Origin: JAJRTE01 sp964418585
GTDB taxonomy: Bacteria > Myxococcota_A > UBA796 > JAJRTE01
DNA length: 64,000 nucleotides
Direction of reading: 5' to 3'
Assembly (NCBI GenBank): GCA_964418585.1
Contig: CAYQMG010000072.1
Span: forward strand, 62,001-126,000
The position numbers were made by a program, and so were the translations under genes. Of this stretch, positions 25,701-33,717 are shown piece by piece. A model generated the notes under the pieces. It was not told the DNA's origin. It worked only from the letters and a program-made list of their open reading frames with translations, and made no database searches. How positions within the stretch are numbered: the first letter of the stretch is position 1; the number at the start of each line of letters is the position of its first letter.

Positions 25701-26912
25701 GAACGTCCTGCCCGACAACGTGACGCGACCGTGCAGATCGACCGGCTCCAGGGAACCTTCCAACGTGCCGTGGGCGCTGAGCCGCATGTCCACCCAGGGT
25801 CCGGTGATCGAGACGGCCTCAAATAGATCTGCAAGCTGCACCTGGTGAAATCCAACCTCGAGGTGCAAAGGCCACTGTTCCTCCAATTTCAGAATACCCG
25901 TGAACGAAAGGTGGCCTCCAGGTCGGTCCAAACGTCCCTCGAGCACCTCGATACGACCGCTGTCAGCTTCCAGAGTCGCCACGCCGTCGCCCACCTGGTA
26001 CGGACCGATCCGCACCGCGTCGAAGTCGGCCTCACCCGCAACCCGTACCTCCCCGGAGTAGTCGAGCACCCCGGAAAATGAGAGGTTGCCAGCCATGTCC
26101 GGCACATCCGGAACCAGCCGTTCCAAAAATGCGAGGTCGGCCCGGACAGTCACATTCAGCGACAGACGGGGGCCATCATCCACTCCCCCGCGCCAGGCCC
26201 CCTCTCCTTCCCCCTCGAGCACGGTTCCAGGCAGTTCCAATCTCAATTCCTTGACCAGCACGCCGGTCGAGGAGAATACCAGGCGCGCCGCGAGCGAATC
26301 GACCGCCTCCTCCACTTCGCCCACAGAACCCCGCGCCGGGCCACAGACCAAAACCACACGACCCGGCCTCCCGTCCACAAGAGACATCTCCAGATCGACT
26401 CGAGGCGCGTGAACCTCCCATCCGGCGGCCTCGTCGGCAGCATGAATCGACGCGGCGCGAAGGACGACCCGGTCCACATCGATTCGAGTGCCGCCCCCGC
26501 TCGGCGCTTCCTCCGTTCCCGCCGAGGACATCATCCCGGGAAAATCCTGCAGAACCCCCTCGAGAAATCGAAGGTCCACCACTGGCTCCTCGAGTTCAAT
26601 CGCGCGGATATGAAGCCGCCCTCGCTCGGGAATTGCAGCCAGTCGGACGGTCATGGATGGGATGTGGGCCACACAAGGAGCCTCGGTCCGCCGAAGGGAG
26701 GTGACGCGGATGTTCCGCGCATGCACCGAAAGTTGCCACAGGTCCACTTCCAGGTGCTCGATGCGGACTTCCTCTCCCAACCAGGCGGAAAGTTGAAGGG
26801 AAAGCACTCGAGCCGTCTGTTCCAGGAAGTTCTGATACTGGGTCGCGAGATACAGAGCCGCTGGGAGCATGAGGCCCAGGACGAGATATCGAAGCAGGCG
26901 CAGATACCTCAT
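22785..26912 (-). CDS. tamB: TamB-family translocation/assembly module protein
   Basis: A 1,375-aa protein with one N-terminal TM (LRYLVLGLMLPAALYLATQYQ), a very long repetitive beta-rich body with alternating hydrophobic residues (AsmA-like repeating beta groove), and the TamB C-terminal DUF490 block: LDIRMQTQIQSYTIYYMVTG, IPDSDSGLSERDINSLIAFG, and a terminal strand LRLKLKLEFE. TamB-type proteins span the periplasm and are thought to carry phospholipids or substrates to the outer membrane together with TamA. The stop is 23 bp before the Omp85 gene, an operon in tamB-tamA order. The start codon is directly downstream of the tRNA terminator, so its promoter is not obvious. Confidence 0.9.
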   Translation of the reverse strand: MRYLRLLRYLVLGLMLPAALYLATQYQNFLEQTARVLSLQLSAWLGEEVRIEHLEVDLWQLSVHARNIRVTSLRRTEAPCVAHIPSMTVRLAAIPERGRLHIRAIELEEPVVDLRFLEGVLQDFPGMMSSAGTEEAPSGGGTRIDVDRVVLRAASIHAADEAAGWEVHAPRVDLEMSLVDGRPGRVVLVCGPARGSVGEVEEAVDSLAARLVFSSTGVLVKELRLELPGTVLEGEGEGAWRGGVDDGPRLSLNVTVRADLAFLERLVPDVPDMAGNLSFSGVLDYSGEVRVAGEADFDAVRIGPYQVGDGVATLEADSGRIEVLEGRLDRPGGHLSFTGILKLEEQWPLHLEVGFHQVQLADLFEAVSITGPWVDMRLSAHGTLEGSLEPVDLHGRVTLSGRTFRVWDESYRSAGPDSLVLGLEQVAFETGFEVDGHEVRVIRGRLETPGSTLFLDGAIRFDESMDLAFDAARLDLSEICPLAGYAIAGKGWGRGRVHGPFSALVGSADLRLFGARFDTYYLGEFTGRFLAPLASGRYFRDLAEAGEEVRSAGGTDGETGGEAGFDGLETALLGLSDTYYGGEMFAQDPPLLMVSRGTVAVGETRADGALIVVFGHPMTIYGTATIANEGLEGRPAGRLADLLTIAGADLPDRPLDGLVYGHATVHGDPLALNGSGRLVLARGQAYGQVVDHAEVRFRLDSGALLVDDLTATLGGGHLFAAGELGAEGSLDASLLVQSLPLEALDALSTLPVQGRLDASVVLGGSWEAPQLTGSLTATEVAYAGTPVGETVLTFGMEENVLILQGLVLGQFGRLKAAVTMAPSIPYSVTLELDDLPLRAFLEAGAPAGQGARSRMSGVFWASGDLLGDTSTHVIAQLDAFTLDHGGLSLTVDEPATLELYQGQWNLSPAHIVGDGTDLVVQGTVSADETVSMDVSGYFNLFFLDALLPGLFQRIDGRVTFVDPDTENSPAEFHVGGTLDALQFQGAARISDAALSTEYFPPIIDQLSARVVVGDGNVVEIQDVAGHVGGGRLTGRGRLILGEHYYPRFYDLELKAEDAFVQYLTDLPPGLMDAEIGFHGPVGNLLMSGDVYLKRMVYRERYNWEKYLTDFRTHRLEDIEIVDDEPPYFAIDIRIHAPGTFFIRNNLGQMQFKGELQVVGDTNVTQLLGEIESVRGTVTILDNTFELTQAKIEFTGDYWNPSLDIRMQTQIQSYTIYYMVTGTLEDWQLIPDSDSGLSERDINSLIAFGTLADNITEGNEARAVAAPALEFLIGRLGVLEQLQAFTRLDRFTIIPASDEAGNVGARVYGEKELIEQKLFFSGYYDYAVNGTQTYLMDLEWRTFDCCSLIFRLDGSDTVGAGSVRPGLRLKLKLEFE

Positions 26913-26921
26913 AACGACAAA

Positions 26922-26949
26922 AGGCCTCCCCCCGAACGGGGCGAGGCCT
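26922..26949 (-). terminator. Rho-independent terminator of tRNA-Gly
   Basis: On the minus strand the 7-bp stem AGGCCTC/GAGGCCT is extended by a CCCCG/CGGGG pair around a short loop and followed by TTTTGT. It lies 30 nt after the tRNA 3' end and 9 bp before the tamB start codon, so it insulates tamB from tRNA transcription. Confidence 0.65.
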
Positions 26950-26979
26950 CTACCCGCGCAACATGGGCCGTGCGCGGCA

Positions 26980-27055
26980 TGGAGCGGGCGACGGGACTCG
27001 GACCCGCGACACCAAGCTTGGGAAGCTTGTACTCTACCAACTGAGCTACGCCCGC
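26980..27055 (-). tRNA. tRNA-Gly, anticodon CCC
   Basis: A 76-nt cloverleaf: acceptor GCGGGCG/CGCCCGC, D-arm with AGTTGGTAGA, anticodon stem CAAGC/GCTTG around the loop TTCCCAA (anticodon CCC), T-arm GCGGG-TCCGAGT-CCCGT, discriminator T, and an encoded CCA. The anticodon reads GGG glycine codons, frequent in this GC-rich genome. It has its own promoter (27095-27123) and terminator. Confidence 0.93.
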
Positions 27056-27094
27056 ATCATCCTGCGCGCTCGACCACATATGCCGAGCAGCTTC

Positions 27095-27123
27095 CTTATA
27101 CCCCGATTGGCGACGCGTGTCAA
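27095..27123 (-). promoter_or_regulatory. Promoter of tRNA-Gly
   Basis: On the minus strand, TTGACA (27123-27118), exactly 17 bp, TATAAG (27100-27095). The -10 box lies about 40 nt before the mature tRNA 5' end. It is located just past the stop codon of the ExeA-like gene. Confidence 0.75.
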
Positions 27124-27150
27124 CCCATTTTCACGCAGTCCCGCTCAACC

Positions 27151-28227
27151 TCACTTGTTCTCGAGCGCGGCCAGAATGGCGTTGATGTCGTTCAAGCTCG
27201 ACGACCCGTCCTTGCGTGGCTCCTCAGGTTTTCCCGGTCGCTTGCCCTCTCCGCCACGACCCGGCTCGTCGCTCCCCCCAGGCGGTTCGCCACGACTGCG
27301 TCCGAAATCAACCTCCTCCACCTGTCCCAAACCTCGAGGTCGGTGGCCGGTATCCTCGGCAAAACCGGCAAACGGTGACGGAGGTCCCGAACGATACCCC
27401 CCACGCTCGGTGACACCGTCATAGCCAAGCTCGCTGACAACCCGATCGATGATCCGGGCGGTCACCGGGTTGGTGCGGGTCAAGAATCCATCGAACAAGG
27501 CGTTGTCACAAATGGTGTTGATCAGCCGCGGAATTCCCGACGACGCCCGATGGATGGCCTGGACCGCCTCCTGCGTGAACAGCATGCGCCGGGCGCCCGA
27601 AAGGCGCAACCGGTGCTTGATATAGGCTTCGGTCGCCTCCATCGACAGAGGATCCAGCCGACACCGGACCGCAATTCGCTGGTAGAGAGGCGGATCGAGC
27701 TTCAGGTTGTCCTCGAGTTCAGGCAACCCGAAGAACAGGATGGTCAGGAGTTTCTGATCCGGAATCTCCATGTTGAGGAGGCCTCGCACCTCGGACATGA
27801 GTTCCCGGGTGTTCAGCATTTGAGCTTCGTCGACCAACACCACCGCCTTGCGTCCACTCTCGTGGATCGCGTAGAGCCTGCGGTACAACTGGCCCAGGAG
27901 GCGTGTTTTGTCGTCCGAAGGTTGTGTGACGCCAAGTTGATAGGCGATTTTCGTCAAAAGCCACTGGGGCGACACCCCGGCCTGCACCATGACCAGCAAC
28001 GCCGCCTCGTACTGCTCCTCGGGCAAACTCTCAAGCAATCGCCGTGCGGTCGTGGTCTTCCCTGCCCCGATGTCCCCGATCAAGACGGCAAGCCCCTTCA
28101 TCGACTCGATGGCATGCATCAGCCGCACCAGGGCCCGTCCATGCTGCTGACTGCCAAAATAGTACTGGCTCACCGGCGCATTGGAAAAAGGCTCTAGCTT
28201 CAGTTCAAAGAACGACAGGTAATTCAT
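27151..28227 (-). CDS. ExeA/GspA-like AAA ATPase
   Basis: A 358-aa ATPase of the ExeA (AAA_22) type. The N-terminal MNYLSFFELKLEPFSNAP is the typical FGLxxxPF start of this family. The Walker A is GDIGAGKTTT (51-60) and the Walker B VVLVDEAQ, followed by NTRELMSEVRGLLNMEIPDQKLLTILFFG and the helical lid SSGIPRLINTICDNALF. The C-terminal 80 residues are a Gly/Pro/Arg-rich tail ending in a short helix (LNDINAILAALENK). No peptidoglycan-binding domain is present, unlike full ExeA. It is 27 bp downstream of a large TPR protein in the T4P/acc region, so a role in secretin or pilus assembly is likely but inferred. Confidence 0.85.
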   Translation of the reverse strand: MNYLSFFELKLEPFSNAPVSQYYFGSQQHGRALVRLMHAIESMKGLAVLIGDIGAGKTTTARRLLESLPEEQYEAALLVMVQAGVSPQWLLTKIAYQLGVTQPSDDKTRLLGQLYRRLYAIHESGRKAVVLVDEAQMLNTRELMSEVRGLLNMEIPDQKLLTILFFGLPELEDNLKLDPPLYQRIAVRCRLDPLSMEATEAYIKHRLRLSGARRMLFTQEAVQAIHRASSGIPRLINTICDNALFDGFLTRTNPVTARIIDRVVSELGYDGVTERGGYRSGPPSPFAGFAEDTGHRPRGLGQVEEVDFGRSRGEPPGGSDEPGRGGEGKRPGKPEEPRKDGSSSLNDINAILAALENK

Positions 28228-28254
28228 CGGTGATCCGGTACGACGAAATGGGCA

Positions 28255-30588
28255 TCAACGCGCAGATCCCACGCTTCCCTTGTTCCCCCCGGAGACCCTT
28301 GCCGAAAGTTCGGCGAGCTTGGCCCCCACCTCCTTGTGCCGGAAATGCTGGTTGATACTGTAGATCTCGTCGAAGAGCTCAAAAGCGAGTACGTATTCTC
28401 CCTGGGCTTCATAGGCCAACCCCAGGTCGTACATGATGGAGAGTTCCTGAGTCTCGGTCAAATCCGTCCTGTTGAGCGTGGCCTGAAACAGCCGGATGGC
28501 CTCCGGAGTCCGCCCCTTCTGAAACAGACAGCGCGCTCGAAGCCAGGATACCCCAACCTCCTCCTCCGCGTCACCCGCCAACTGCTCCAGCTCCTTCAGT
28601 GCCTCGTCATACAACCCCAGATCATAGTAGGCCCGTGCCACCTCGAGCGCCCGGGAAGTGTCCTTCATCGCCTCGAGATCCGGAGCGACTTCCTCACCCA
28701 ACTCATGCTCGATCTCGGACACCAGGTCCAGCTCGCTCTCGTCATCCTCCACGAGTTCCGCCGATTCCTGGAACTCGAGCAGAAATCCCTCGGCGCCGAC
28801 CTCTTCCTGCGGCGCAACCTCTTCCTCCGACAAGGAGGGTGTGACAACAGGCTCGCCTCCCGCCCCCACCTCGGCAGACCCACCCGCCTGACCGGCTTCC
28901 TCCTCACTCCCTCCCTCGAGACCCACGAATTGAACGTCGGTCCCGGTCAGTGTGAGATAGATCGACTGGGCCTCCTCCCCCCCGTCGTCCACCAGCTCCG
29001 ATTCCTCCTGAAACGCGGGCGACACCAGGCTCTGGCTCAGGCTCACGCAGGAGTCGTCCTCCTCCTCGATCTCAATGTCCACGGCCGAAGTGGGCCGAAA
29101 CGCCGGCATGGGGGAGTCCCCCGGCCCGCTCGACCCGGCAGGCGGTCCCACAATCCGGCTCAACGATGCCAGTGCATGCTGGTACTCCAGGTTGCCGGGG
29201 TCGAGCTGCACCGCAGTCTCGAGGTCGAGCTTGGCCCGGACCGTATCGCCGGCAGTGGACGCCAACATGGACATCTCGGCCGACTCGGCCGCGGCTTCCT
29301 CCTTGCGTCCCCGCTTGATCAGGAGGTCACGATACTTTTCTCTGGCCACATAGCAGGAGGGCGCTTGCTCAATGATACTGGCGAGGTGGCTGCTGGCTTT
29401 CTCGAGCAAACCGTACTCGAGATAGACATCGACCTCGGCCATGCGTTTTGCGACCGACTTGGGGATCTCACGCAAGGCAGGGGTGTTTTTTTCAGTCGCC
29501 GCCGGGTCCGGGCCAGGCACCGGTGCCGGGGTGGGTTCCTTGTCAGCCGGGGCAGCGCCCGGTCCCTGGGCAGACGCAGCGACCACAGGAGGCGCTGTCG
29601 CCCGGGAAGCCTCGACCGGCCGTGCCACGATGGGGGCCTGGGCAGGGCTCGTCGCCCCGGTGCCCTCGTCCGTCCCTCCCGAAGCCGTCGAGCCGCTGTC
29701 TCCAAACAGAAGCTCGAGTGCGTCAGGGTCGGATGGGTCCATGCGATGGATACGCTCGAATACCTCCCGCTGCTTTTCCGGAAACCCCTGGTAGGCGTAG
29801 ATACGGGCCAGTTCCTTGAAAACCGACTTGGCTTTCGGAATCTGGTTCATGGCCAGGAAAGACTCCCCCAATAGACGCAGCGTGGTCTCGTCGCTCGAGT
29901 CCGCCTTGAAACAGATCTGGAGCTTGGCGAGTGCCCGGCGAGGGTCTCCCACTTGAAGATACAGCTCGGCCAACGCCTTGTACGTCTCCAACCGGGAGGG
30001 ATCGAGCTGGATGAGCCGCTCATAAACCCGAATGAGTTCGTCGGTTCGCTGCTTCTCCTTCAACGCACTGGCCGCATCGTAGTAAAGCTTGATGGCAGCG
30101 TCGTTCTCTCCCTCCCGCACATGGTATTCGGCCAGCTTGAGCTTGCTGTGAATGTCCTCGGGATCCAGCTCCACGATACGCCGGAACACCTCGACACACT
30201 CACGGGCAGTCCCCTCCACCTCGTAATACTCGGCCACCAGCGCGTAGTGCTCCGATGCTTCCGACATGAGCGAGAGCTGGTGATAGAGGTCTCCAAGCTT
30301 CAGATGGACGTCGTACAGGTCGGGCTTCAGCTTGATCATCTGCTTGTAGACGGCAATGGCCTTGAGGAGGAATCCCTCCTTGGCATAGGCCTCGGCCACG
30401 GTACCCAGTTCGTTGATGGCCTCCCCGCGGTTGCCCTGCCTGGCCAACAGTTCGCCCAGTTTGTGTCTCACACGATAGTCGCGCGGGTCACACTCGATGG
30501 CCTTGTAGTATTCCTTGATGGCCCTGTCCAACTGTCCCTTGACCAGGAACTTCTGGGCAGACTTGAGATAGGAGTCTTTCTTTGCCAA
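28255..30588 (-). CDS. Large TPR protein
   Basis: A 777-aa cytosolic protein. The N-terminal third (1-290) consists of consecutive TPR units (GQLDRAIKEYYKAIECDPRDYRV, GEAINELGTVAEAYAKEG...). A Pro/Ala/Glu-rich linker follows, then further TPRs at about 360-470. A very acidic disordered region comes next (IEIEEEDDSCVS, VEDDESELDLVSEIEHELGEE), and C-terminal TPRs from about 650 to 760. The organisation (TPR, acidic disorder, TPR) suggests a scaffold. It has its own predicted promoter upstream and is followed at 27 bp by the ExeA-like ATPase. Similar TPR proteins accompany T4P genes in deltaproteobacterial genomes; the exact function is unknown. Confidence 0.75.
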   Translation of the reverse strand: MAKKDSYLKSAQKFLVKGQLDRAIKEYYKAIECDPRDYRVRHKLGELLARQGNRGEAINELGTVAEAYAKEGFLLKAIAVYKQMIKLKPDLYDVHLKLGDLYHQLSLMSEASEHYALVAEYYEVEGTARECVEVFRRIVELDPEDIHSKLKLAEYHVREGENDAAIKLYYDAASALKEKQRTDELIRVYERLIQLDPSRLETYKALAELYLQVGDPRRALAKLQICFKADSSDETTLRLLGESFLAMNQIPKAKSVFKELARIYAYQGFPEKQREVFERIHRMDPSDPDALELLFGDSGSTASGGTDEGTGATSPAQAPIVARPVEASRATAPPVVAASAQGPGAAPADKEPTPAPVPGPDPAATEKNTPALREIPKSVAKRMAEVDVYLEYGLLEKASSHLASIIEQAPSCYVAREKYRDLLIKRGRKEEAAAESAEMSMLASTAGDTVRAKLDLETAVQLDPGNLEYQHALASLSRIVGPPAGSSGPGDSPMPAFRPTSAVDIEIEEEDDSCVSLSQSLVSPAFQEESELVDDGGEEAQSIYLTLTGTDVQFVGLEGGSEEEAGQAGGSAEVGAGGEPVVTPSLSEEEVAPQEEVGAEGFLLEFQESAELVEDDESELDLVSEIEHELGEEVAPDLEAMKDTSRALEVARAYYDLGLYDEALKELEQLAGDAEEEVGVSWLRARCLFQKGRTPEAIRLFQATLNRTDLTETQELSIMYDLGLAYEAQGEYVLAFELFDEIYSINQHFRHKEVGAKLAELSARVSGGNKGSVGSAR

Positions 30589-30693
30589 GTGATTCGACCT
30601 TCTTGGATCCTGGGGGTTTGAGCCAGTGAGCTGTCAGCCGGATTCCACGAGGCGCCTGCGCCTCCCCTGTACGGACCAAGTCCAGCACATTCC

Positions 30694-30722
30694 ATTTTGC
30701 CCCAGTCGGGAAAGGCCGTCAA
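30694..30722 (-). promoter_or_regulatory. Predicted promoter of the TPR-ExeA gene pair
   Basis: On the minus strand, TTGACG (30722-30717), 17 bp, CAAAAT (30699-30694). It lies in the 161-bp gap after accC, the largest gap in this gene run apart from that after aroB, and about 105 bp before the TPR gene start. Confidence 0.5.
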
Positions 30723-30749
30723 CCAGATAATCCCATCCAGGAAAAGGTG

Positions 30750-32102
30750 TTAGGACGCCGCTCCTTGCTCGATCACGTCGTTGAGCAGCCCGGTGTTCAA
30801 GCGTCCCTCGACGTAAGGACGATGTGTGAGCAGCCGGCGATGGAAGGGAATGTTGGTCTGAATGCCTTCGATGACATACTGGTCCAACGCCCATCGAAGG
30901 CGCCGGAGGGTTTCTCCGCGGTCGACGCCGTGCACGATGAGCTTGGCAATCAGGGAGTCATAGTGTGGGGCGATACGAGATCCCGCGGTGACCGCGGTGT
31001 CGACCCGGACGCCGATGCCGCCGGGTTGATAGTACTCGGTCACCAGGCCGGGCGACGGTCGGAACGTCACCGGGTCCTCGGCGTTGATCCGGCACTCGAT
31101 GGCGTGCCCCCGTATCTTGATGTCCTCCTGCTTGAGTTTCAAACGCTCACCAGCAGCGAGAAGAATCTGGGTCTTGCACACGTCGACACCGGTGACCATC
31201 TCGGTAATGGGGTGCTCGACCTGTATCCGGGTATTCATCTCGATGAAGTAGAAGCGGTTGCTGTCGTCCACCAGGAATTCCACCGTCCCCACGGTGGCGT
31301 ACCCGACGCTTCGGCACAGGGAAACCGCGGCTTCTCCCATCGCGGCCACCGTCTCCCTGGGGAGGCCCGGACTGGGCGCTTCCTCCACCACTTTCTGGAA
31401 TCGACGCTGGACAGAACAATCCCGCTCCCCCAGGTGGATGGCGGCACCATACTTGTCGGCCACGATCTGGATCTCCACGTGGCGCGGATTGATGAAGAAC
31501 TTCTCCAGATAGACCTCGGGGTTGCCAAAGGCGAGAAGCGCTTCCGACTGCGCCACCTGAACCAGCCGTTCAAGTTCCTCTGGATTCCGCGCGATCTTCA
31601 TTCCCCGTCCGCCGCCGCCACCGCTCGCCTTCACAATGACCGGAAATCCAATCTGCCGGGCAATGGTGACCGCCGATGAGGCATCCCCCAACGCGCCTTC
31701 ACTCCCGGGCACCATGGGTACACCGGCCTTGCGCCCCACCTCCCGCGCCAACACCTTGTCTCCCATGGTGCGAATGACTTCGGGCGACGGGCCGATGAAA
31801 TGAAGACCACTCCGCTCACACATCTCGGCAAATCGCGCATTCTCTGCGAGAAACCCATACCCGGGATGCACCGCGTCACACCCGGTCACCAACGCTGCGC
31901 TGATGATCGCGGGAATGTTCAGATAGCTCTCCTGCACATCGGCCGGCCCCACACAGACGGACTCATCGGCAAACCGCACGTGCAGCGACTTCCGGTCCGC
32001 CTCCGAGTGTACGGCCACCGCGCTCACACCGAGTTCGTGACACGCCCGGATGACTCGAAGCGCAATCTCCCCTCGATTGGCGATGAGGACTTTTCGAAAC
32101 AT
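30750..32102 (-). CDS. accC: Acetyl-CoA carboxylase, biotin carboxylase subunit
   Basis: AccC carboxylates the biotin of BCCP using ATP and bicarbonate, the first half-reaction of malonyl-CoA synthesis. It is a full-length 450-aa protein. The N-terminus is MFRKVLIANRGEIALRVIRAC. The ATP-grasp glycine-rich loop is KASGGGGGRGMK. Conserved catalytic segments are GERDCSVQRRFQKVVEEAPS and FIEMNTRIQVEHPITEMVTG. It starts 44 bp after accB; together they form the usual accBC pair. Confidence 0.96.
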   Translation of the reverse strand: MFRKVLIANRGEIALRVIRACHELGVSAVAVHSEADRKSLHVRFADESVCVGPADVQESYLNIPAIISAALVTGCDAVHPGYGFLAENARFAEMCERSGLHFIGPSPEVIRTMGDKVLAREVGRKAGVPMVPGSEGALGDASSAVTIARQIGFPVIVKASGGGGGRGMKIARNPEELERLVQVAQSEALLAFGNPEVYLEKFFINPRHVEIQIVADKYGAAIHLGERDCSVQRRFQKVVEEAPSPGLPRETVAAMGEAAVSLCRSVGYATVGTVEFLVDDSNRFYFIEMNTRIQVEHPITEMVTGVDVCKTQILLAAGERLKLKQEDIKIRGHAIECRINAEDPVTFRPSPGLVTEYYQPGGIGVRVDTAVTAGSRIAPHYDSLIAKLIVHGVDRGETLRRLRWALDQYVIEGIQTNIPFHRRLLTHRPYVEGRLNTGLLNDVIEQGAAS

Positions 32103-32146
32103 GAAAGACTCCGAAGCATACAGTCTTGAGGACCGAAGGTGTGCTC

Positions 32147-32593
32147 TCAGTGCGGCTCGATCAAGAAGAGCTTCTCACCGAACTCCACGGGTTTTCCATT
32201 CTCCACGAAGATCTTGGCAATCCGCCCGCCAATGTCGGCCTCGATCTCGTTCATCAGCTTCATGGCTTCCACAATACACAACACCTGCCCCTTGGAGACC
32301 ACCTGGCCGACTTCCACGTAGGGTGGGGCGTCCGGGGCGGGCTGCCGATAGAAGGTGCCCACGAAAGGCGAGGTGATCACGTGCCCCTCATCCTCCGGTT
32401 CCGCAGCCTCTCCCGTGTCGGTCGGCCTGGCCGCTGGAGCCGGGGGAGGGGGTGGTGGCGCCGACACGGCCACGTGGGGTTCGCCATGCGCTGCCTTCAA
32501 TCGAAGACGGAACCGCTCGTCCTCGAACTCGAGTTCCGCCAATTCACTCTCCTTGAAAAGCTTCAAAAGCCTCGTCACATCGTCCCATTCCAT
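32147..32593 (-). CDS. accB: Biotin carboxyl carrier protein (BCCP)
   Basis: A 148-aa carrier of acetyl-CoA carboxylase. The N-terminal dimerisation segment and a Pro/Ala-rich flexible linker (APPPPPPAPAARP) precede the biotinyl domain ITSPFVGTFYRQPAPDAPPYVEVG. The biotin attachment site is EAMKLMNEIEAD, with Lys112 as the biotinylated residue. It is 20 bp downstream of aroQ and 44 bp upstream of accC. Confidence 0.95.
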   Translation of the reverse strand: MEWDDVTRLLKLFKESELAELEFEDERFRLRLKAAHGEPHVAVSAPPPPPPAPAARPTDTGEAAEPEDEGHVITSPFVGTFYRQPAPDAPPYVEVGQVVSKGQVLCIVEAMKLMNEIEADIGGRIAKIFVENGKPVEFGEKLFLIEPH

Positions 32594-32613
32594 ACGCCCG
32601 TACCTGTTCCTCG

Positions 32614-33087
32614 TCAGGACGCCCTGGGCAGCCCCCAGCGTCCCTCGATATGGTTGATCAATGCCACAAGCCCAAGAAAATAGCTGTCCGGCCCAAACCC
32701 GGTCATCTGTCCGACGGCAATGTCGGCGATGTACGAACGACGCCGGAAATCCTCACGCCGATGAATGTTCGAAAGGTGAACTTCCACCACCGGCAGCCCG
32801 GTGGCCAACAAGGCATCCCGGAGAGCCACACTGGTGTGCGTGAACGCCGCGGGATTGATCAGCACCCCCTGGACACGCCCCATCTCGTCCTGTATCCGAT
32901 CCACCAGCACGCCCTCATGATTGGACTGATACGACAGGATCTCGTACCCCATCCCCTCGGCAAGGTCAGACAACTGCTGCACGATCTCGGGCAGTGTCCT
33001 GGTTCCATAGTGCTCCGGCTCCCGCACGCCCAACAGGTTGAGGTTCGGTCCGTGCAGCACCAGGACGCGCCGCCTGTCCCCACTCAT
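32614..33087 (-). CDS. aroQ: 3-dehydroquinate dehydratase, type II
   Basis: The third step of the shikimate pathway. The 157-aa protein has the type II signature: VLVLHGPNLNLLGVREPEHYG (active-site Tyr and Arg), QSNHEGVLVDRIQ, INPAAFTHTSVALRDAL and VEVHLSNIHRREDFR with the catalytic His. The true start is ATG 33087, overlapping the upstream TPR stop as ATGA, with GGGGAGGAAC as ribosome-binding site. The open frame extends far upstream without coding character. It sits in a run with accB and accC, and aroB lies further up. Confidence 0.95.
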   Translation of the reverse strand: MSGDRRRVLVLHGPNLNLLGVREPEHYGTRTLPEIVQQLSDLAEGMGYEILSYQSNHEGVLVDRIQDEMGRVQGVLINPAAFTHTSVALRDALLATGLPVVEVHLSNIHRREDFRRRSYIADIAVGQMTGFGPDSYFLGLVALINHIEGRWGLPRAS

Positions 33088-33692
33088 ACAATGTTCCTCC
33101 CCTCGTAATCCCGCTTCACACGCTCGCAAAACGCCTCGAGCGCCTGAATCTTCCGGCGCAACAACACGACCCGGGCCGACCGACCCCCTTCCGTTTGCTC
33201 CCCATCCCCCTCCCCGGCTCCAAGGGCTGCGCCCTCCTCCGCTCGCTCCCGCGCTTCCAGACGCTCGAGCGCGGCACGAACCTCGGGACCGTCCGCACCC
33301 AGTTGCATGGCTGCACGCACATGGTCCCGCGCTTCCTTGAACCGATCCGCCCGTTCGTACAGGGTTCCCAGGCCGAGATGACCGGCCAGATTGTCCGGCG
33401 CCAGCGCCACGACCCGCTCGTAGGAAGCAATCGCCCGCGCAACGTCCCCGGCCGCTTCGTAGGCTCTGGCCAACGCCACATGCCCACTCACGTAGGTCGG
33501 GTGACTCGACAACCCACGCCGACACACGGCAATGGCCTCGTCATGCAGTCCCTTCCGCCGGTAGATGTCTGCCAGAAGCGCGAATTGCCTCGAGGTGGGA
33601 TCCTGAGCGAGCACCTGCTTGAGCCGCAACAGGTCGTCCTCTCCACCCCCGGACGACCGAGCCCGCTTCAGTATTCGCCTCAGGGTGGACAC
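33084..33692 (-). CDS. Small TPR protein
   Basis: A 202-aa protein with three or four TPR units between residues 20 and 130 (SRQFALLADIYRRKGLHDEAIAVCRRGL, GHVALARAYEAAGDVARAIASYERVVALAPDN, GHLGLGTLYERADRFKEARDHV). A low-complexity acidic stretch follows (ALGAGEGDGEQTEGG), then a C-terminal basic helix (RKIQALEAFCERVKRDY). No signal peptide. Its last codons overlap aroQ (ATGA). TPR proteins with this tail occur near T4P loci; the function is unknown. Confidence 0.75.
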   Translation of the reverse strand: MSTLRRILKRARSSGGGEDDLLRLKQVLAQDPTSRQFALLADIYRRKGLHDEAIAVCRRGLSSHPTYVSGHVALARAYEAAGDVARAIASYERVVALAPDNLAGHLGLGTLYERADRFKEARDHVRAAMQLGADGPEVRAALERLEARERAEEGAALGAGEGDGEQTEGGRSARVVLLRRKIQALEAFCERVKRDYEGRNIV

Positions 33693-33717
33693 CTACGGAC
33701 ACCTCGACCACGAGACG

